NCBI RefSeq assembly: GCF_026213295.1
Contig: NC_079422.1
Span: forward strand, 20,543,165 to 20,607,164
Source of the DNA: Gadus chalcogrammus
Lineage: Eukaryota > Chordata > Actinopteri > Gadiformes > Gadidae
Direction of reading: 5' to 3'
Length of the DNA stretch: 64,000 nucleotides
The first letter of the stretch is position 1, and every line of letters starts with the position of its first letter. The position numbers were made by a program, and so were the translations under genes. The notes beneath the pieces were generated by a model that worked only from the letters and a program-made list of their open reading frames with translations, ran no database searches and was not told the origin of the DNA. Shown one piece after another: positions 23,841 to 35,715 of this stretch.

Positions 23841-25690
23841 CAGCTCGGATATTTTCCACGCTCTTACTTCTGGGGATACTTTTCCTAGAAGGATCTGTGT
23901 TTGGATTCGTAATGCCGCTTAATGTTCCCGCTTTTTGTCAGCGCCACGGTTTCAACACATATAAGACACAACAATGAACAAGTATTGGTCAGACCATTCA
24001 TCTTTAAAGTGTCTGTTTTCGGGGTAAACTTTCCTTATTTTCGAGCAAGCCATTTTCTCATTCCAAATCGCTCTTCCGGTAAACAAAATATTTTATTGGC
24101 TATATTTTGAGTGACGCTATTACGCACAGGCCGTGACAGAAGGAGGGAGGGGGGGGAGTTTGGTGAGTGCATGATCTTCGCTCTGTGAAGATCATTGCTT
24201 TTTGCTGTTTTTATGCTGTACTACAGACTATTCTGCCTTTCAAATTGTATTTCAGTGAGAAATGATTTTACAAACATAATCATGCTTTGTATAGTGAAAT
24301 CATAAAAAAAAAAAAAAAAAAACTTTTTTTATTTTTTTTATTATTATTTTAAATTGGTCATGGGTCCGGATAGGACCGTCACTTGGTCCGGATCCGGACC
24401 GCGGTCCGCCGTTTGGAGATGCTTGTAAGCAAACCATGCGAGTATGCTTAGGTTTGATCAATGTATCTCATGCTTCCAAAATAAATTAAAATAATTGAAT
24501 TTTAATCAAGGAGCTGTTTTGGTTATTAATACTATGCAGAACACACAGAGAAATAATTCCAGTTTTGACTTGCAAAAATAACTGAAACGCTGGGAATTTA
24601 TAATCAGTGAGGAAGTACAAGGTGTTAATACCATTTTGAGGTAAAAAGGAATGGCAACTCGATTGGGTTACAGATGGAGACGGAGCTGCTTTACTATAAC
24701 TCATATACAAACAAAGCAACCTAAATAAAACACACGACTTCCGCTCAGCTGCGTCATCGCCCAGAGAGACTCCAGAGACTCTTGACAGTTGTCGTGAATT
24801 ATGTCCTAAGCCTCTGCGTGTTTGCTCACCACATTATATGCTTTCCGAACCACTATACATTTTGATTAGGAGGGTTCCTAACTTACAGAAATTAACCGGT
24901 TGTATCCAAGTGGCAGCCATGATAAGAGCTGGTCAAATGCAAAGGAAAGGACCATCCTTTACGAAAGGAAATTAAATAGTGCCGTAACACAATTCCTTGT
25001 GGGAAACAAATAATCAACATTACCAACAATATTTTCTTGTCCTGCCATCAGCGGATTCAGCGCTGACCGTTTTTTTTCTTTCTTTCTTATTCTCTACAAA
25101 CTTTGCCCCCACACCAGTTACAATTTTGTTCTCATAGACCTAGAGACTCCATTGCACTTTTAAAATGTTAATATTTGTTTGGAATTGTGCTCTACCATTA
25201 TTATTATTATTTTTTTTATACCTTTTAAAATATAAATATATAAATATAGGTCTTCTTGACTTTCGTTGAGGCCTTCTAGAGCGTGATGACGTCACCGCAC
25301 TCTAGCCAAAGTTGGCTGTAACAAAAGCTAGCAATGGTCATAATATTTGTTAATTCATTTACTTACTGAACAAATATGACAATAAAATAAATATTTATCT
25401 CTAGAAATGTTATAGAAACCCAATTGAATGCCGAATCTATATAACAACATAGCATTGTCCACTGAGAATGAATAATAAATGTCAGTCGTGCTGTTTGTTT
25501 TTAAAGACAGCATCATTCTTTTGTGTCATGAACACATACCTATAAAAAAGAATAGGCCAAAAAAAACAAAGGCATCTCAACATTTGAGACTGCTCAACAT
25601 TTGAGGAGCGTAACTTGCATGCCACTATGGCACGCTAACCTCTCTTTCCGTGTGTCCTTGCCAAGAAAACCATCTTCAGAATTCCCTCCC
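23841..25690. other. Intergenic, no feature recognised
   Basis: AT-rich. Contains an A-run followed by T-rich sequence (about 24304-24345) and the GGTCCG-rich segment at 24353-24420. No coding segment seen. Confidence 0.55.
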
Positions 25691-25699
25691 TCCCTTTCT

Positions 25700-27830
25700 G
25701 TTGTGACTCATATGTGGAGGAAGTTACGATGTTATCGGAATGGCAAGTATATTGTAAACTGAGGAACTATGCCACTAAATTGAACAAAAAGAAGAAGAAA
25801 TTGTATTATGAATCAAGGATAACCTGCATAAAACATGATGGAAGGAAGCTATGGAGCACCCTAAATGACATCATGGGCACAAAGAGCAGCCCGGCTCCAT
25901 CTTTCATTGAAGAGGAAGGGTAGTTAAACCTATAGATATTGCCAATTATTTTAACGATTATTTGACCAGCAAAGTCTGTAAACTAAAAAGACATAGCCAC
26001 AAGGGAGCAGGATCAAACACATAAGCTGCATTACCCCCACATAGCCACCAGGGAGCAGGATTGAACATATAAGCTGTAATTACTAAACATAGCCACAAGG
26101 GGAGCAGGACCAAACATACAAGTTGTAATAACTACTCCAGCCACAGATGGCAACATCTTTAGACAGACGAGGAAGCCGGAGCCAATACGTCACATAGGCC
26201 ACGCCTACTTGATACAAACGCAGAGCGGGAGCCAGATGAGGTCAGAAACACATTGCAGCCCGATGGTAGCCCCGTTGCTAGAAGATAGCGACACACAGTC
26301 GTGTGTCGCTCCACGCGCGTGTTATGTACAATTCCCCTCCTTTTGCTTCATAGTTACCGTACCGAAATACCTTAACAAATAAAGTGAGATAAAAGCGATC
26401 CGGTTTGGACTACTTTCTTCAAGAACACGACAATGCCAACACCACACGATGAGCCATTGTACTCATGTATACAAGACAAAATGATGTATGACAAGAACTG
26501 CTCTTTTGAATTCTGCAAAGTGACTATAGAAGTGAAAAAACGATTATTGTCTATCAATAATGAGAAAGCACCAGGTATTGATAACCTGGATGGGAAGTTA
26601 TTGAGGATCGTAGCGGACCATATTGCCACTCCCATATGCTACATCTTTAATCTTAGTCTTCACAGTAATATGTTCCCTCAAGGCTAAGGTAATCCCTCTG
26701 CTTAAAAATACTCGTTCTGCCTTTACTCGCTCAAACAGCCGACCAATGAGCTTGTTACCTGTTATAAGCAAACTGTTGGAAAAAATTGTATTTAATCAGA
26801 TACAAATGTTACATCTCACTGAACAACTTGACAAGCAACTACCAGCCTGCTTACAGAGAAGGACACACAAACCTCCACAGCGCTCACGCAAATGACAGAA
26901 GATTGGTTAAAAGATATTGATCAACAGAATATTATAGGAGCAGTACTATTAGACTTTAGTGCTGCCTTTGATATCATTGATCATAGCTTACTATTGAAGA
27001 AATGTAAGAGTAATGGCTTTACTCCATCTGCCGTAGCATGGATCGATAGTTACCTAACCAATAGGACAGCAAAGGTTTTCTTTAATGGAAGCCTCTCAAA
27101 TGCAAGACGTGTGGGATTCCATAGGGCTCTTCACTAGGACCACTGCTCTTCTTGATTTTTACAAATGATCTACCACTTGTTTGTAAAAGAAATTATGTAT
27201 GTGTATGCAGATGATTCAACACTCTATATGTCTGCACAAACAGATGAGGAAATCCCCTCAGCCCTCAACAAAGAGTTGCAGATGGTATAGAAATGGATCT
27301 CTGATAACAAACTTGTCCTGATCATATCTAAAACCAAGAGCATTGTATTTGGAACAAGACACTCATTAAGTTCTAAACCCCAGCTGAAACTGGTACTAAA
27401 CAATGTTGCTGTTGAGACAGTAGAGGAAACAAAGCTTCTGGGGTCATGGTCAAGACATACAGATTTACTGGTGAAAAAGATGGGAGGAAACATCTCTGTC
27501 GTCAAAAGATGCTCTTCTGACCTCATCTGACCTAACAGGTCCTATAGACCCTGGTAGTCACACCTAGATTTTTGCTCTGGTCTGGTCAGGTACCACAAAA
27601 ATTAATCTAGGGAAGCTTCAACGGGTAAAAAACAGAGCAGCTAGGCTTGCCCTTAAATGCACGACGAGAGCCATCATAAATAACATGCAAGACCAACTCT
27701 CCTGGCTGAAAGTTGATGTGAGGCTGAAATCATCACTTCTTTCTTTCATAAAAAACATTAATACATTGAATTACCCAGACTGTTTGTTTAGGCAGCTCAC
27801 CATTAGCTCTAATGTGCAAACCAGTCGCGC
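25700..27830 (+). mobile_element. Degenerate non-LTR retrotransposon (LINE), reverse transcriptase
   Basis: Successive frames give KLNKKKKKLYYESRITCIKH (25714-25923), KKRLLSINNEKAPGIDNLDG (26433-26687), SRPMSLLPVISKLLEKIVF (26623-26895), LDFSAAFDIIDHSLLLKKC (26892-27137), GPLLFLIFTNDLP and the catalytic YADD region VYADDSTLY (about 27198-27225). Order and motifs match a jockey/L2-like reverse transcriptase. Several frameshifts and stops make it inactive. A ~440-base segment near 25992-26430 interrupts it. The 3' end near 27830 is approximate. Confidence 0.8.
25992..26430. mobile_element. Insert inside the LINE; possible LTR or MITE
   Basis: Interrupts the reverse transcriptase frame. Begins with three tandem copies of a ~45-58-base unit (ACATAGCCAC-AGGGAGCAGG...CATA-AGCTG) at 25991-26127, and near its right end has AATAAAGTGAGATAAAAGC, like the polyadenylation region of an LTR. 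I could not find a clear target-site duplication, so its class is open. Confidence 0.45.
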
Positions 27831-28113
27831 CAGGACGCGCACATGCTGCATGAATGCTTGAATTAGTAGAATGAAGTAGTAAACACGGAAGTAAGGCGGA
27901 TGGTAGTATGTTGACGTCAGTTCAAGACGACGCCACTGATTGGTCAAATTTGTGGGAAAGATGTGGTGGTTGGTTAAATTTGCGACACCGCCCTGACTTT
28001 GCGTTGATTGGTTGATGTTGCGTTGAAGTTGCAAATCGCAACATCGCAAAATCCTGGAGGGTCTGCATAATGTTGGTGCATGTCATCGGGGCTTTCATTT
28101 TGGGAAGTACGTC
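27831..28113. other. Unclassified sequence between LINE and gypsy remnants
   Basis: Repeated TTGGTCAAATTTG, TTGGTTAAATTTG and TTGATTGGTTGATG motifs suggest a decayed repeat. No gene. Confidence 0.4.
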
Positions 28114-28446
28114 CTATGCCAGAGTGCACCGTTTGCATTCCTTAATCCAAGTCTGTAGATCTTTGGTCATTGTCGGCCAGTAATAGCTCAACCTCCGCCT
28201 CATGAGGTCTTGGGTGCTCTGTTCTGTGAAGTGACCACCATGTTCATGCTGACTTTCAAACACTCGACGCTGCAGACTCCCTGAGACGATTAATTGCTGT
28301 ATTTCTTCCCCGTCTCTTGGATTGCTGACAGAGCGAAACAGGACTCCCTTTTGAAGGCTCAGCCGCTCAAACTGTTGGGAGAGTTGCTTTAGCATTGGAT
28401 CCATTTCTCTAATCTCTGAAAGGGTGGGCTTTCTGTGGTTCCACAC
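28114..28446 (-). pseudogene. gypsy integrase zinc-binding fragment
   Basis: Contains HEHGGHF and a WIKECKRC motif spaced as in the HHCC zinc-binding domain of retroelement integrases, with YYWPTMTKDL between. The catalytic core that should follow is absent; the match stops at about 28114. Confidence 0.75.
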
Positions 28447-28837
28447 AGCTGAGTGGACAGGCCAGACACTGGGGTCCCGTTTTTACTCCTGTTCTATCTC
28501 CGGCCAGCTGAAGCCACTCACGGTCCCCTTTATGGCATTCTGTGCCACCTTTTCCACCCTAAGCGCACCCGTTTTGTCTTTAGGCCCTGGCCAGAGACAA
28601 GCACGCAACTCATCTGATCCTATTCGCATGAAGTCTTTCCCTGAATCTTCCTCATCCGGCTCTGTGGTCGCCGGGATTCTGCAAACCAGGCTTTCCCTCC
28701 CTTGCCAACCAGAGCATGTAGAGGCCGGTCTAGGTGGGCAAACCTGTAACAAATCTTCTATAGTAACTCATGATCCCCAGGACTTGCCTCACCTCTCTCA
28801 CTGACTTAGGGGCTGCCCATGTCTCCAGGGCTTGCAC

Positions 28838-29557
28838 TTACTCCTGATCCACCTGGATACCACGAGCGGATATTATGTGGCCGAGGAACTTCACTTCGTC
28901 CCTCAGGAGGTGGCACTTGCTGGGCTTCAGTTTTAAGCCGTGCTGCCTGAGTCTATTGAAGACGACTTCTAGTCTCTCACAATGGGTGTCAAAGTCATTG
29001 GAAAATATTATTATGTCGTCCAATTAGATGAGTAGTGCCTCTAACGTCAGATCGCCGAGCACTACGGCCATAAGACGCTGGAATGTGGCTGGGGCGTTGC
29101 ATAGCCCGAATGGCATCCTCGACTACTCAAACAGGCCGAAAGGGGTGGTGACTGCCGTCTTCGCTCGGTCTGCATCATCCATGGCTACTTGGAAATAGCC
29201 TGAGGTTAAGTCCAGGGTTGAAAACAGCTGTGCCTTCCCTAATGCGTCAAGCGACTCATCAACACGCGGAAGTGGGTAGGCATCTGGGCACATCACTTCG
29301 TTTAGCCTCCGATAATCCCAACAAAACCTCACACCTCCATCTTTCTTTAGCACGATTACAGCAGGTGAGGCCAAGCGGCAACAACTCTCTTTGAGAACTC
29401 CTTGGGAGACGAGATCTTGGACGTGTTTCTTAAACTGCCGGAAAACCTGAGGAGGAACACGGCGATGCCGCTGCTTAATGGGTAGGGCTTCTCTTGTTGG
29501 AATACTGTGGGAGACAGAAGCGGTGTACCCAAAATCTGAATCACTTTTTGAGAACAA
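28838..29557 (-). pseudogene. gypsy reverse transcriptase remnant
   Basis: Frame 29557-29123 has RFCWDYRRLNEV, YPLPRVDESLDAL and FSTLDLTSGYFQVAMD (RT motifs). Frame 29023-28838 begins at the catalytic DD box (DDIIIFS) and continues LKLKPSKCHLL and FLGHIIS. The codon two before the DD pair, normally Tyr, is TAA, a nonsense change in the active site. The RNase H region that should follow is mostly missing. Confidence 0.8.
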
Positions 29558-29803
29558 ATCTTGATCCTAATAAACCCCTGAGCTTATGGCACTGGGTGGG
29601 AGAGAGCTGTTCGAGGTTAACTTGGACAGGGACAGGTAGCTGCTCGGCTTCACCCCCCTCTGCCGTGATCTGGCTGGTTTCAATGGCCCCCACATGCAGC
29701 ACCCCTTCTTTCTCTTCAAACTCTTCTTTCTCTTCAAAGGCGATCCGTGATCTTGGCTACAGCATCACTGGCTTTTTTTTTTTTTGGCTTGAATTCAACA
29801 AAC

Positions 29804-30177
29804 TGTTACGACCCCAAATAGTATCCAGGGGCATCAGGGGAGTAACACAGAATATTTTAGGAATGCACGAAACAAAAGAACTAACTACAAACCAACCAAA
29901 TACTCTACTACTCAGAACCAATAGCTCACTACTCGATCCACAAGATCACAAGATCACACCAACAACGGCACTCCGTCACTAGTTCCAACACACAACAATC
30001 GTCGACCGCTTGCTGGCACTGTGCGCCTGTCTGCTCCCAGCTTATATAGCCATCAGGTGAGCTCAGGTGCACTCAATTTCCTGATTGCTAGGGTTGCAAT
30101 CCGAAAGGGGGTGGAAGGGCATCAGTCTGGGGAGAGAACACAGTGAAACACAAACACAACACACTACGTCCGTAACA
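29804..30177 (+). mobile_element. Solo LTR (374 bp) nested in the gypsy element
   Basis: Begins TGTTACGACC and ends GTCCGTAACA, a TG...CA LTR with short inverted ends. A TATATA box at about 30043-30048 fits a promoter on the + strand. It lies between protease and RT of the host element and adds no coding sequence. No clear target duplication is left. Confidence 0.72.
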
Positions 30178-30644
30178 ACCCGGATAGGCACATGCCCCCC
30201 TGTGGTTGTAGCGAGCACATTAGCCACCAGGAGGCTCTTTTGCAGGCTCACCCCAGAAGTGGCCTCCACTAACACTTGACAGCTTGCTTTTGAAGGCATG
30301 CCGCAATGACCTTCGAGGATGCGTTCGCTGAGTGGGTGAATGATGACTGTCTCCCTGCCTACCGCCTTCACATAGCCTATTCGGTCGATCTGTCCGAGGG
30401 ACCCCGCCTCCTTTCTGATGTTCGCTAGCACCCGGTGGACCTTAGCCTCAGTGCCCCGATATTTATCCATCTTTCTCATGCCGTCCGTGGCAACAAAAAG
30501 ATCCTTCAGTTCACTTAGCACATTCATTCCCAGGATACCAGGGGGACCTTTCATCCCTTTCACATCTGAGCTTTCATCTTTAAGGACAGAGGCACACTTT
30601 CTGCCGACGGTCTTCCCCATGCACTCTACCTCCGCCTCTATGCA

Positions 30645-31028
30645 TCAAAGGAGGGGAGTTTCGAGGCCATTTGCAGCGATGAGCTGGACCCAGTTGGCTG
30701 GACGCAGACTTCCCAAAGTGAAGTGAGATTCCCGGATTGTGGTGAACTCTGAGCCAGTGTCCAACAGGCAGTCTGTCTTAACGCCTGCTATCTTCACTTC
30801 GACAATCAAGCAGTTTACAAAGACACTTGCACTCTGGGCTTGAGGAGTGTTATAGGACTGCTTCGCAAAGTGACTTCTAATGACAGGGCCGCCTGGACTC
30901 GGGTGCATGGCCCCTACCGGGTTGTTCCCTACAGCCCCGGATGGCCCATCCCTTCTGAGTGGAGGATGTTCTATGCCCATAGCTCCCATGTTCAGAGGAC
31001 AGTTGTCTGCTTGTGTGCCCAGGCTCAT
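30645..31028 (-). pseudogene. gypsy aspartic protease remnant
   Basis: Contains the retropepsin active-site motif in LLDTGSEFTTI. Separated by a frame change from gag. The downstream frame 30620-30178 continues pol-like sequence (GPPGILGMNVL) and then runs into the solo LTR. Confidence 0.7.
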
Positions 31029-31056
31029 TGCACGTGTAGCAGATAAACTGCCCCTC

Positions 31057-31958
31057 TTAATTCTTCAGAGGGGGGCTTCTTCCTTTCACGTCCAACCGCT
31101 GTGTCATGCTAGTGCCCCTGTGACCCATCATCTGGAACAGTTCATCCTGACGCTTGGCTATCTTTTGTATTGCTTCATGCAGTACCTCCATCGTCAACTG
31201 CGAAGAGGCTTCATCGATCGCCCTAGTAGCGTTCGCGGCACCTTTGGCGCAGGAACTGCTTTGCACGGCATCAGACGTCTGAACATCTTCCTCTTCAGAC
31301 CAGGAGATGGCATCTTGCATTAGCTCAGCAAAGGTAAGATTACTATTTTCCTTTATTCTTTTCTTGATCTCTCTTCTAAGGATATCATCTCGGAGCCCAA
31401 GCGCAAGCTGTTCTTTTAACATTCCCTCTGCATTAGGGACACGATTAGAATCTCTACGCCGTATTCGCATCAGCTTTTCTTTGATGTCATATGCGTAAGA
31501 ACGTATGGTCTCTCCAGGAATCTGCTTACGTTCATAGAATTCTTTGAGCCGGGTGCCTAAAGGGACTTTGTCGCCATAAGTTTTGCGTAGTGCTTCAAAT
31601 ATGCCCGCTGCATCATTAGCTTTGTCGTCCACATACTTGACCGTGAGTTTGGCTTCGCCTTTAAGGTACTCTTTAATGAACTCCGCTTGGTCTTCTATGG
31701 GGACCTTCATGACTTGGAGGGCAGATTCCATTGATGAGATCCATTCTTCAATATCCACATCACCTTGCTTGCCATTGAAATCCGAAATTTTACGGTCTCT
31801 GGGGATATACACAGTAGCTGCAGGTGGCTTCTCATTCTGCTGATCTATGACTGCCTTAGCTAATGCTCACTTCTTGCTTGTAGCAAGGCCTCAGCCTGGT
31901 CGTCGAATCTCGCCTTCACCTGCTCAAGCTGTTCCCTCAGTTTCTCTAAATCGGCCAT
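31057..31958 (-). pseudogene. gypsy gag remnant
   Basis: An ATG at 31958 starts a coiled-coil-like segment that hits a stop at about 31860; the main frame 31812-31057 (about 250 codons) is offset from it, so a frameshift has occurred. It contains a Gag-like helical region with EEWISSMESALQV and GDKVPLGTRLKEFYERKQIP. Just downstream CYTCNEPGH is the start of a CCHC zinc knuckle whose last cysteine is out of frame. Confidence 0.75.
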
Positions 31959-32724
31959 GGTTTCCACTCAAAATTATTGCTTAATCTATCCTGTTCGTGA
32001 CGCCACTTGTGACGGTCGGTATTATTGCAGCCGCCTTGTAGGGGTAACACAGTTCTTAGTCTGGAGAGGACTGAGTGGGACAGGATCTAGGTCCCCCACA
32101 CCCAATGCCTATGGCTTCAATGTCTAGGCAAGTGAACACGTTGTGTGCTGCACAGCGGTGCAATGTCCCTTCCAGTGCAGTGTGTGTGTGTGTGGGTGTG
32201 TGTGTGTGTGTGTGTGTGTGAACTGTGACAGTCACTGTCACAGTTCTGTTCGGGCTGCGCACGGTGTTTGTGTCTTCTGTTTCAGTGTAAATGGTTAGAT
32301 GTGGTGCTAGTTTTACCGATACCGCAGCAGAGATCGCACTTCGTGATGTGCGATGGCAGGGCAAACTTCTCCTGAAACGTCCCAAGCTCTAGGCAACCAC
32401 GTAGCGTCCTTCCTCGTAATAATCACATGGAGAGCCTCTTTCCCCCGTCGCTTTCACTGAAGTCCAGACTCCCTCTACAACGAAACGCTCAAAACCGCCG
32501 CACTACTCCCAGCGACCGAGTTGACGTCAAACCGTACTAGACTCAACTTAGCACTAATAAAACCAAACAAAATAAATAGCATGCAACCGCCTTACTTCGC
32601 ATTGCATACCGCCGGGGTCCTTCACTATCTTCCGCTCACCCCTTCCCGCTCGTTCTCTCTCCCGCCTCTTTCCTTTTCCGGGTCTGTCATGCGTCTTAAA
32701 GGCGCAGTCTATTTGTACCCGTTA

Positions 32725-34293
32725 CGCCTTGTTAACACTACATGCGTCCGTCGGCGGATGGCCGAAGGCATGTCTGACGTATAGGGGACTAGTCTCTGTA
32801 GACGCATATTGCAGCCAATCAAATCGCTTTCCGCTACAACGCCGATGTGTGGATATAATCAGTGGTGTAGTCTATTTTATTGTAGTGGGTATACTGTGAT
32901 GATTCCCTCCCAGCCTCGTACAATCCCGTCCCACCGGTACGTGTACGCGTGTGGCGCTTATGGGGTGTCGCACCACACTCACTAACGCAGGGGTCTACAA
33001 CCCACTGATTTAAGAGTATAACGATTATTTATGAGCAATCATGGAAAGCTGAGTAGGTTTATCCGTTTTAATAACAGTATGAACAAATACAACACAAAAA
33101 TGACGAGTTGTCCTTTGTATATCTATAGTATAGGTGGCACATGCTAAACAAGGAAAAAATCTACTCAAAATAATTTAATGAACTCTTTACAACCATGGCT
33201 AACCAGTGCATGAGAAGGAGATGACAGGAGACTAATGTTTCACTCTTTCAATTGCTCTAATGTTTCACTCTTTCAATTGCTCTAATTTGAGCTCTTACTG
33301 TTGTTATCTATCATACCATACAGTAATTGAATTGTGTAAAAGTGTGAAATTACTGCACCTTAAAAATGACCATGAATTAGCTATACTCTCATTTGCATAG
33401 TGATTAACATTATGAATTTCAATTGTGTATACCAACTGTATGTTGGCTGACATTTACCTAACTCTTTTCCCCTCCACTCTAACCAAGGATGCCTGTTTTT
33501 AAATTCCCTAGCCTGACACCCAGTCTGAAAGGCTGGCCAGGGGTTCTCATCTAAAAGTAACAAGGAGATATAAAGTGGGATTAAAACATTGTCTTCTGTT
33601 GACTACTTATTATGTGGTTTACACATTAATATGGGAGGACTGGACACACACACACACACAGACAGACACACACAGACACAGACACACACGCGCGCATGCG
33701 CACGCACACACACACGCGAGAAGGAGGGGCTCGGCCCGCCAACTAACGTGAAGAGACGCATGGGCAGCTTCGCGCTTCGTAACAGAGACAGGGCAGAGCG
33801 CGCAGGGGGAATTTTATGAATGTTGTGAATGTAGGAGATAAGTTCCCCTGCTTAAAGTATTTTATTGCAGTTATACCCAACCGGTATTTGCGAAAAATAA
33901 ACACAGAAGTGAAAGATCTGTCACAAGACGATTGATACGTATCCGTGCACATTTTTAAGTGGGTATACGCAAATCCTGGTGCGTTCCTAGTGGGTATACG
34001 GCGTATACCTGCGTATCACGTAGACTACACCACTGGATATAATTACAAAAGATGACACCAACAACAGGTGACTAAAAACAATCCTATCATTCCATATTTC
34101 GCGTGGGGTGTATTTGCATAACCGCGATCTGATTGGCCGATGGATCCCACGCTTCCTAAAAAGTTGAACATTTCTCAACTTTTTGACGCAGGCCACGTAG
34201 CCAAATGGACGGACGGACCCACAATGCATTCGCGAGCGCCCCATGCAAGGTCAATGAGATCCGCCGACGTACGGGGGTAGTGTGAACAAGCCC
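32725..34293. mobile_element. PIF/Harbinger-type MITE (about 385 bp) interrupted by a hAT element
   Basis: Flanked by TTA at 32722-32724 and 34294-34296, the 3-bp duplication typical of PIF/Harbinger. Inverted ends: CGCCTTGTTAACACTAC...GTCGGCGGAT on the left and, reading the other strand on the right, GGGCTTGTTCACACTAC...GTCGGCGGAT. The nested hAT (32860-34035) plus its duplication accounts for 1184 bases. Confidence 0.78.
32860..34035. mobile_element. hAT-like element (1176 bp) with perfect 8-bp duplication
   Basis: Both ends share the 15-bp inverted repeat CAGTGGTGTAGTCTA. Perfect target-site duplication gatataat at 32852-32859 and 34036-34043. GTATAC-rich subterminal repeats at both ends. 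Inside are a 25-base tandem duplication (about 33232-33283, AATGTTTCACTCTTTCAATTG unit) and a CA/GACA run (33645-33716). No transposase frame, so non-autonomous. Confidence 0.88.
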
Positions 34294-34298
34294 TTACA

Positions 34299-35395
34299 AT
34301 AGCTTCAAAAAACAAGTGAAGCGACACATGTGATGGAAAATCTACATGTTACGTTTTTCTTCATGAATTTAGGGTTTGTATACTATTCCGTGTATGAACT
34401 TGCCACCTTGTTATTCTGCAGGGTCGTCTAAAATGTATATCTTAGTGTTTTGTGTGATGTAATCTGGTTTCACATTCCGTTCCGTGAATTGTCTTGCCAT
34501 CTTGCTATTCTGCAGGGTCTTCTAAAATGTAAATCTTAGTGTTTCATGTGATGTAATCTGGCTTCACATTCCGTTTCCGTGTTGTCTGTAGTTTGGTTTG
34601 GGCCTGTTTTCCTTGACCCCCTGGAGCGCAGAGAAGCAAAAGGTGGTAAGGAACAGCCTCAACCACCTTGTCAACCTCTTAAGGAACTACAATCAATAAC
34701 TTAACATCTCGTTAACAAAGGCTTTTGGTTTATTGGGGGCCCACCCAAAGATCCGATCTAAGTGTATAAAAACTCCTGACTTTAGTCACTCAGCGGACTT
34801 CTCCGAGCGTAGTCCTAAAGTTTAGAGTATGGAGTAAGAGGGCTAACTCCCATCTGAGGCCTCAGATTATTGTAGGGTATGCCTGTTATGTTTTGTTGAT
34901 GCATGTTGTGATGCATCTTTGTTCGTACTTTTATTACACATATATATGACCACCAATTGTCTACAAGTATTGTGTGCTTTTTGCATCTAAATATCTCATC
35001 TGTCTTAGACGCAAACTCTGGTAGAGTAATCGCCACGACACGCTGTTTGCACTGGATCGTAGTATTTGGGTGTCAAGCTACAAAGTTGCGAGAAAACCTA
35101 TTGTTTTCGTACTGTTTCTTATCATTATTTTACCCTACCACACATGCCAACACACGCCCACACTCATTTTCAAAGAATGTTTCTCAAGAATTTACTCACA
35201 CCACAACTGCCCCATCGCCTCCCCCCTTTATGTGTTTCCTTGCCAAGGAAAACTCATCTAATTAGGTATGTTGGATAACTAGTTTGTCTAGTATAACCCT
35301 AATAAAGTCAGTCAGTCACAACCAAGTCTTGCTCAGAAGTCTTGCTCTGAAATCTTCATCTCATTACATCTCATCTTCCTGCCCTGTAGGCGTGC
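34299..35395. other. Intergenic with a ~93-bp tandem duplication
   Basis: Two adjacent copies of a unit containing CTATTCTGCAGGGTC / TCTAAAATGTA / ATCTTAGTGTTT (about 34388-34575). No gene recognised elsewhere in the stretch. Confidence 0.55.
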
Positions 35396-35610
35396 CCCAC
35401 TCGGCCACCGCTGATCTTTTAAGCGCCAACAGCCAGCAGTACGTGCAACTTCAAGTAGTGCTGTGCTGTGGTCCTGTTGCAGTATACCCTACTGTGCTGT
35501 CTCCATCCCCTGCAGACTTACCTTACACGGACCCGGGACTCCGGCGCCCAGCACGCAACGAGGACGCACGCACCGACCGGGCCGTAAGTGGACACAATGA
35601 GCGAATGAGT
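35396..35610 (+). other. Exon-like block, copy 1 of a pair flanking the gasdermin
   Basis: Shares with 44762-45005 the segments ACCGCTGA / GCGCCAAC, GACTTACCTTACA-GGA, GCACGCAACGAGGACGCAC and a strong donor-like GCC/GTAAGTGGAC-CAATGAGC. Both copies keep an open frame reading ARNEDA before the donor. I do not recognise the protein; it may be a duplicated 5' exon or a repeat. Confidence 0.45.
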
Positions 35611-35715
35611 CGATCACAGAATGCATGGAATCAGAATGTCATTCCAAAGTAATCAAGGGTGAAAATCCCAGCCTGTACTGTAACCTAAATGATAGAATAG
35701 GTTGTTTGTAAAGGT

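Larger units (their letters stand above)
28114..34298 (-). mobile_element. Decayed Ty3/gypsy LTR retrotransposon, 3'-truncated, with nested inserts
   Basis: Reading on the minus strand: 5' LTR (34298 down to 32008, split by nested elements), leader, gag (31958-31057), protease (30645-31028), pol linker, reverse transcriptase (29557-28838) and the integrase zinc-binding region (28446-28114). The integrase core and 3' LTR are missing. Frameshifts and stops break gag and pol. A solo LTR (29804-30177) splits protease from RT. Inactive copy. Confidence 0.82.
32008..34298 (-). repeat. gypsy 5' LTR, about 719 bp after removing nested inserts
   Basis: Left border TGTGACGG at 32008 next to a primer-binding-like segment on the minus strand (GTGGCGTCACGAACAGG). 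Right border CCGTTACA is split by a Harbinger-type insertion at its TTA (32722-32724), with CA at 34297-34298. A TG-rich run (about 32180-32220) lies inside. Continuity across the insertion is inferred from the matching inverted ends TGTGACGG / CCGTTACA. Confidence 0.65.
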
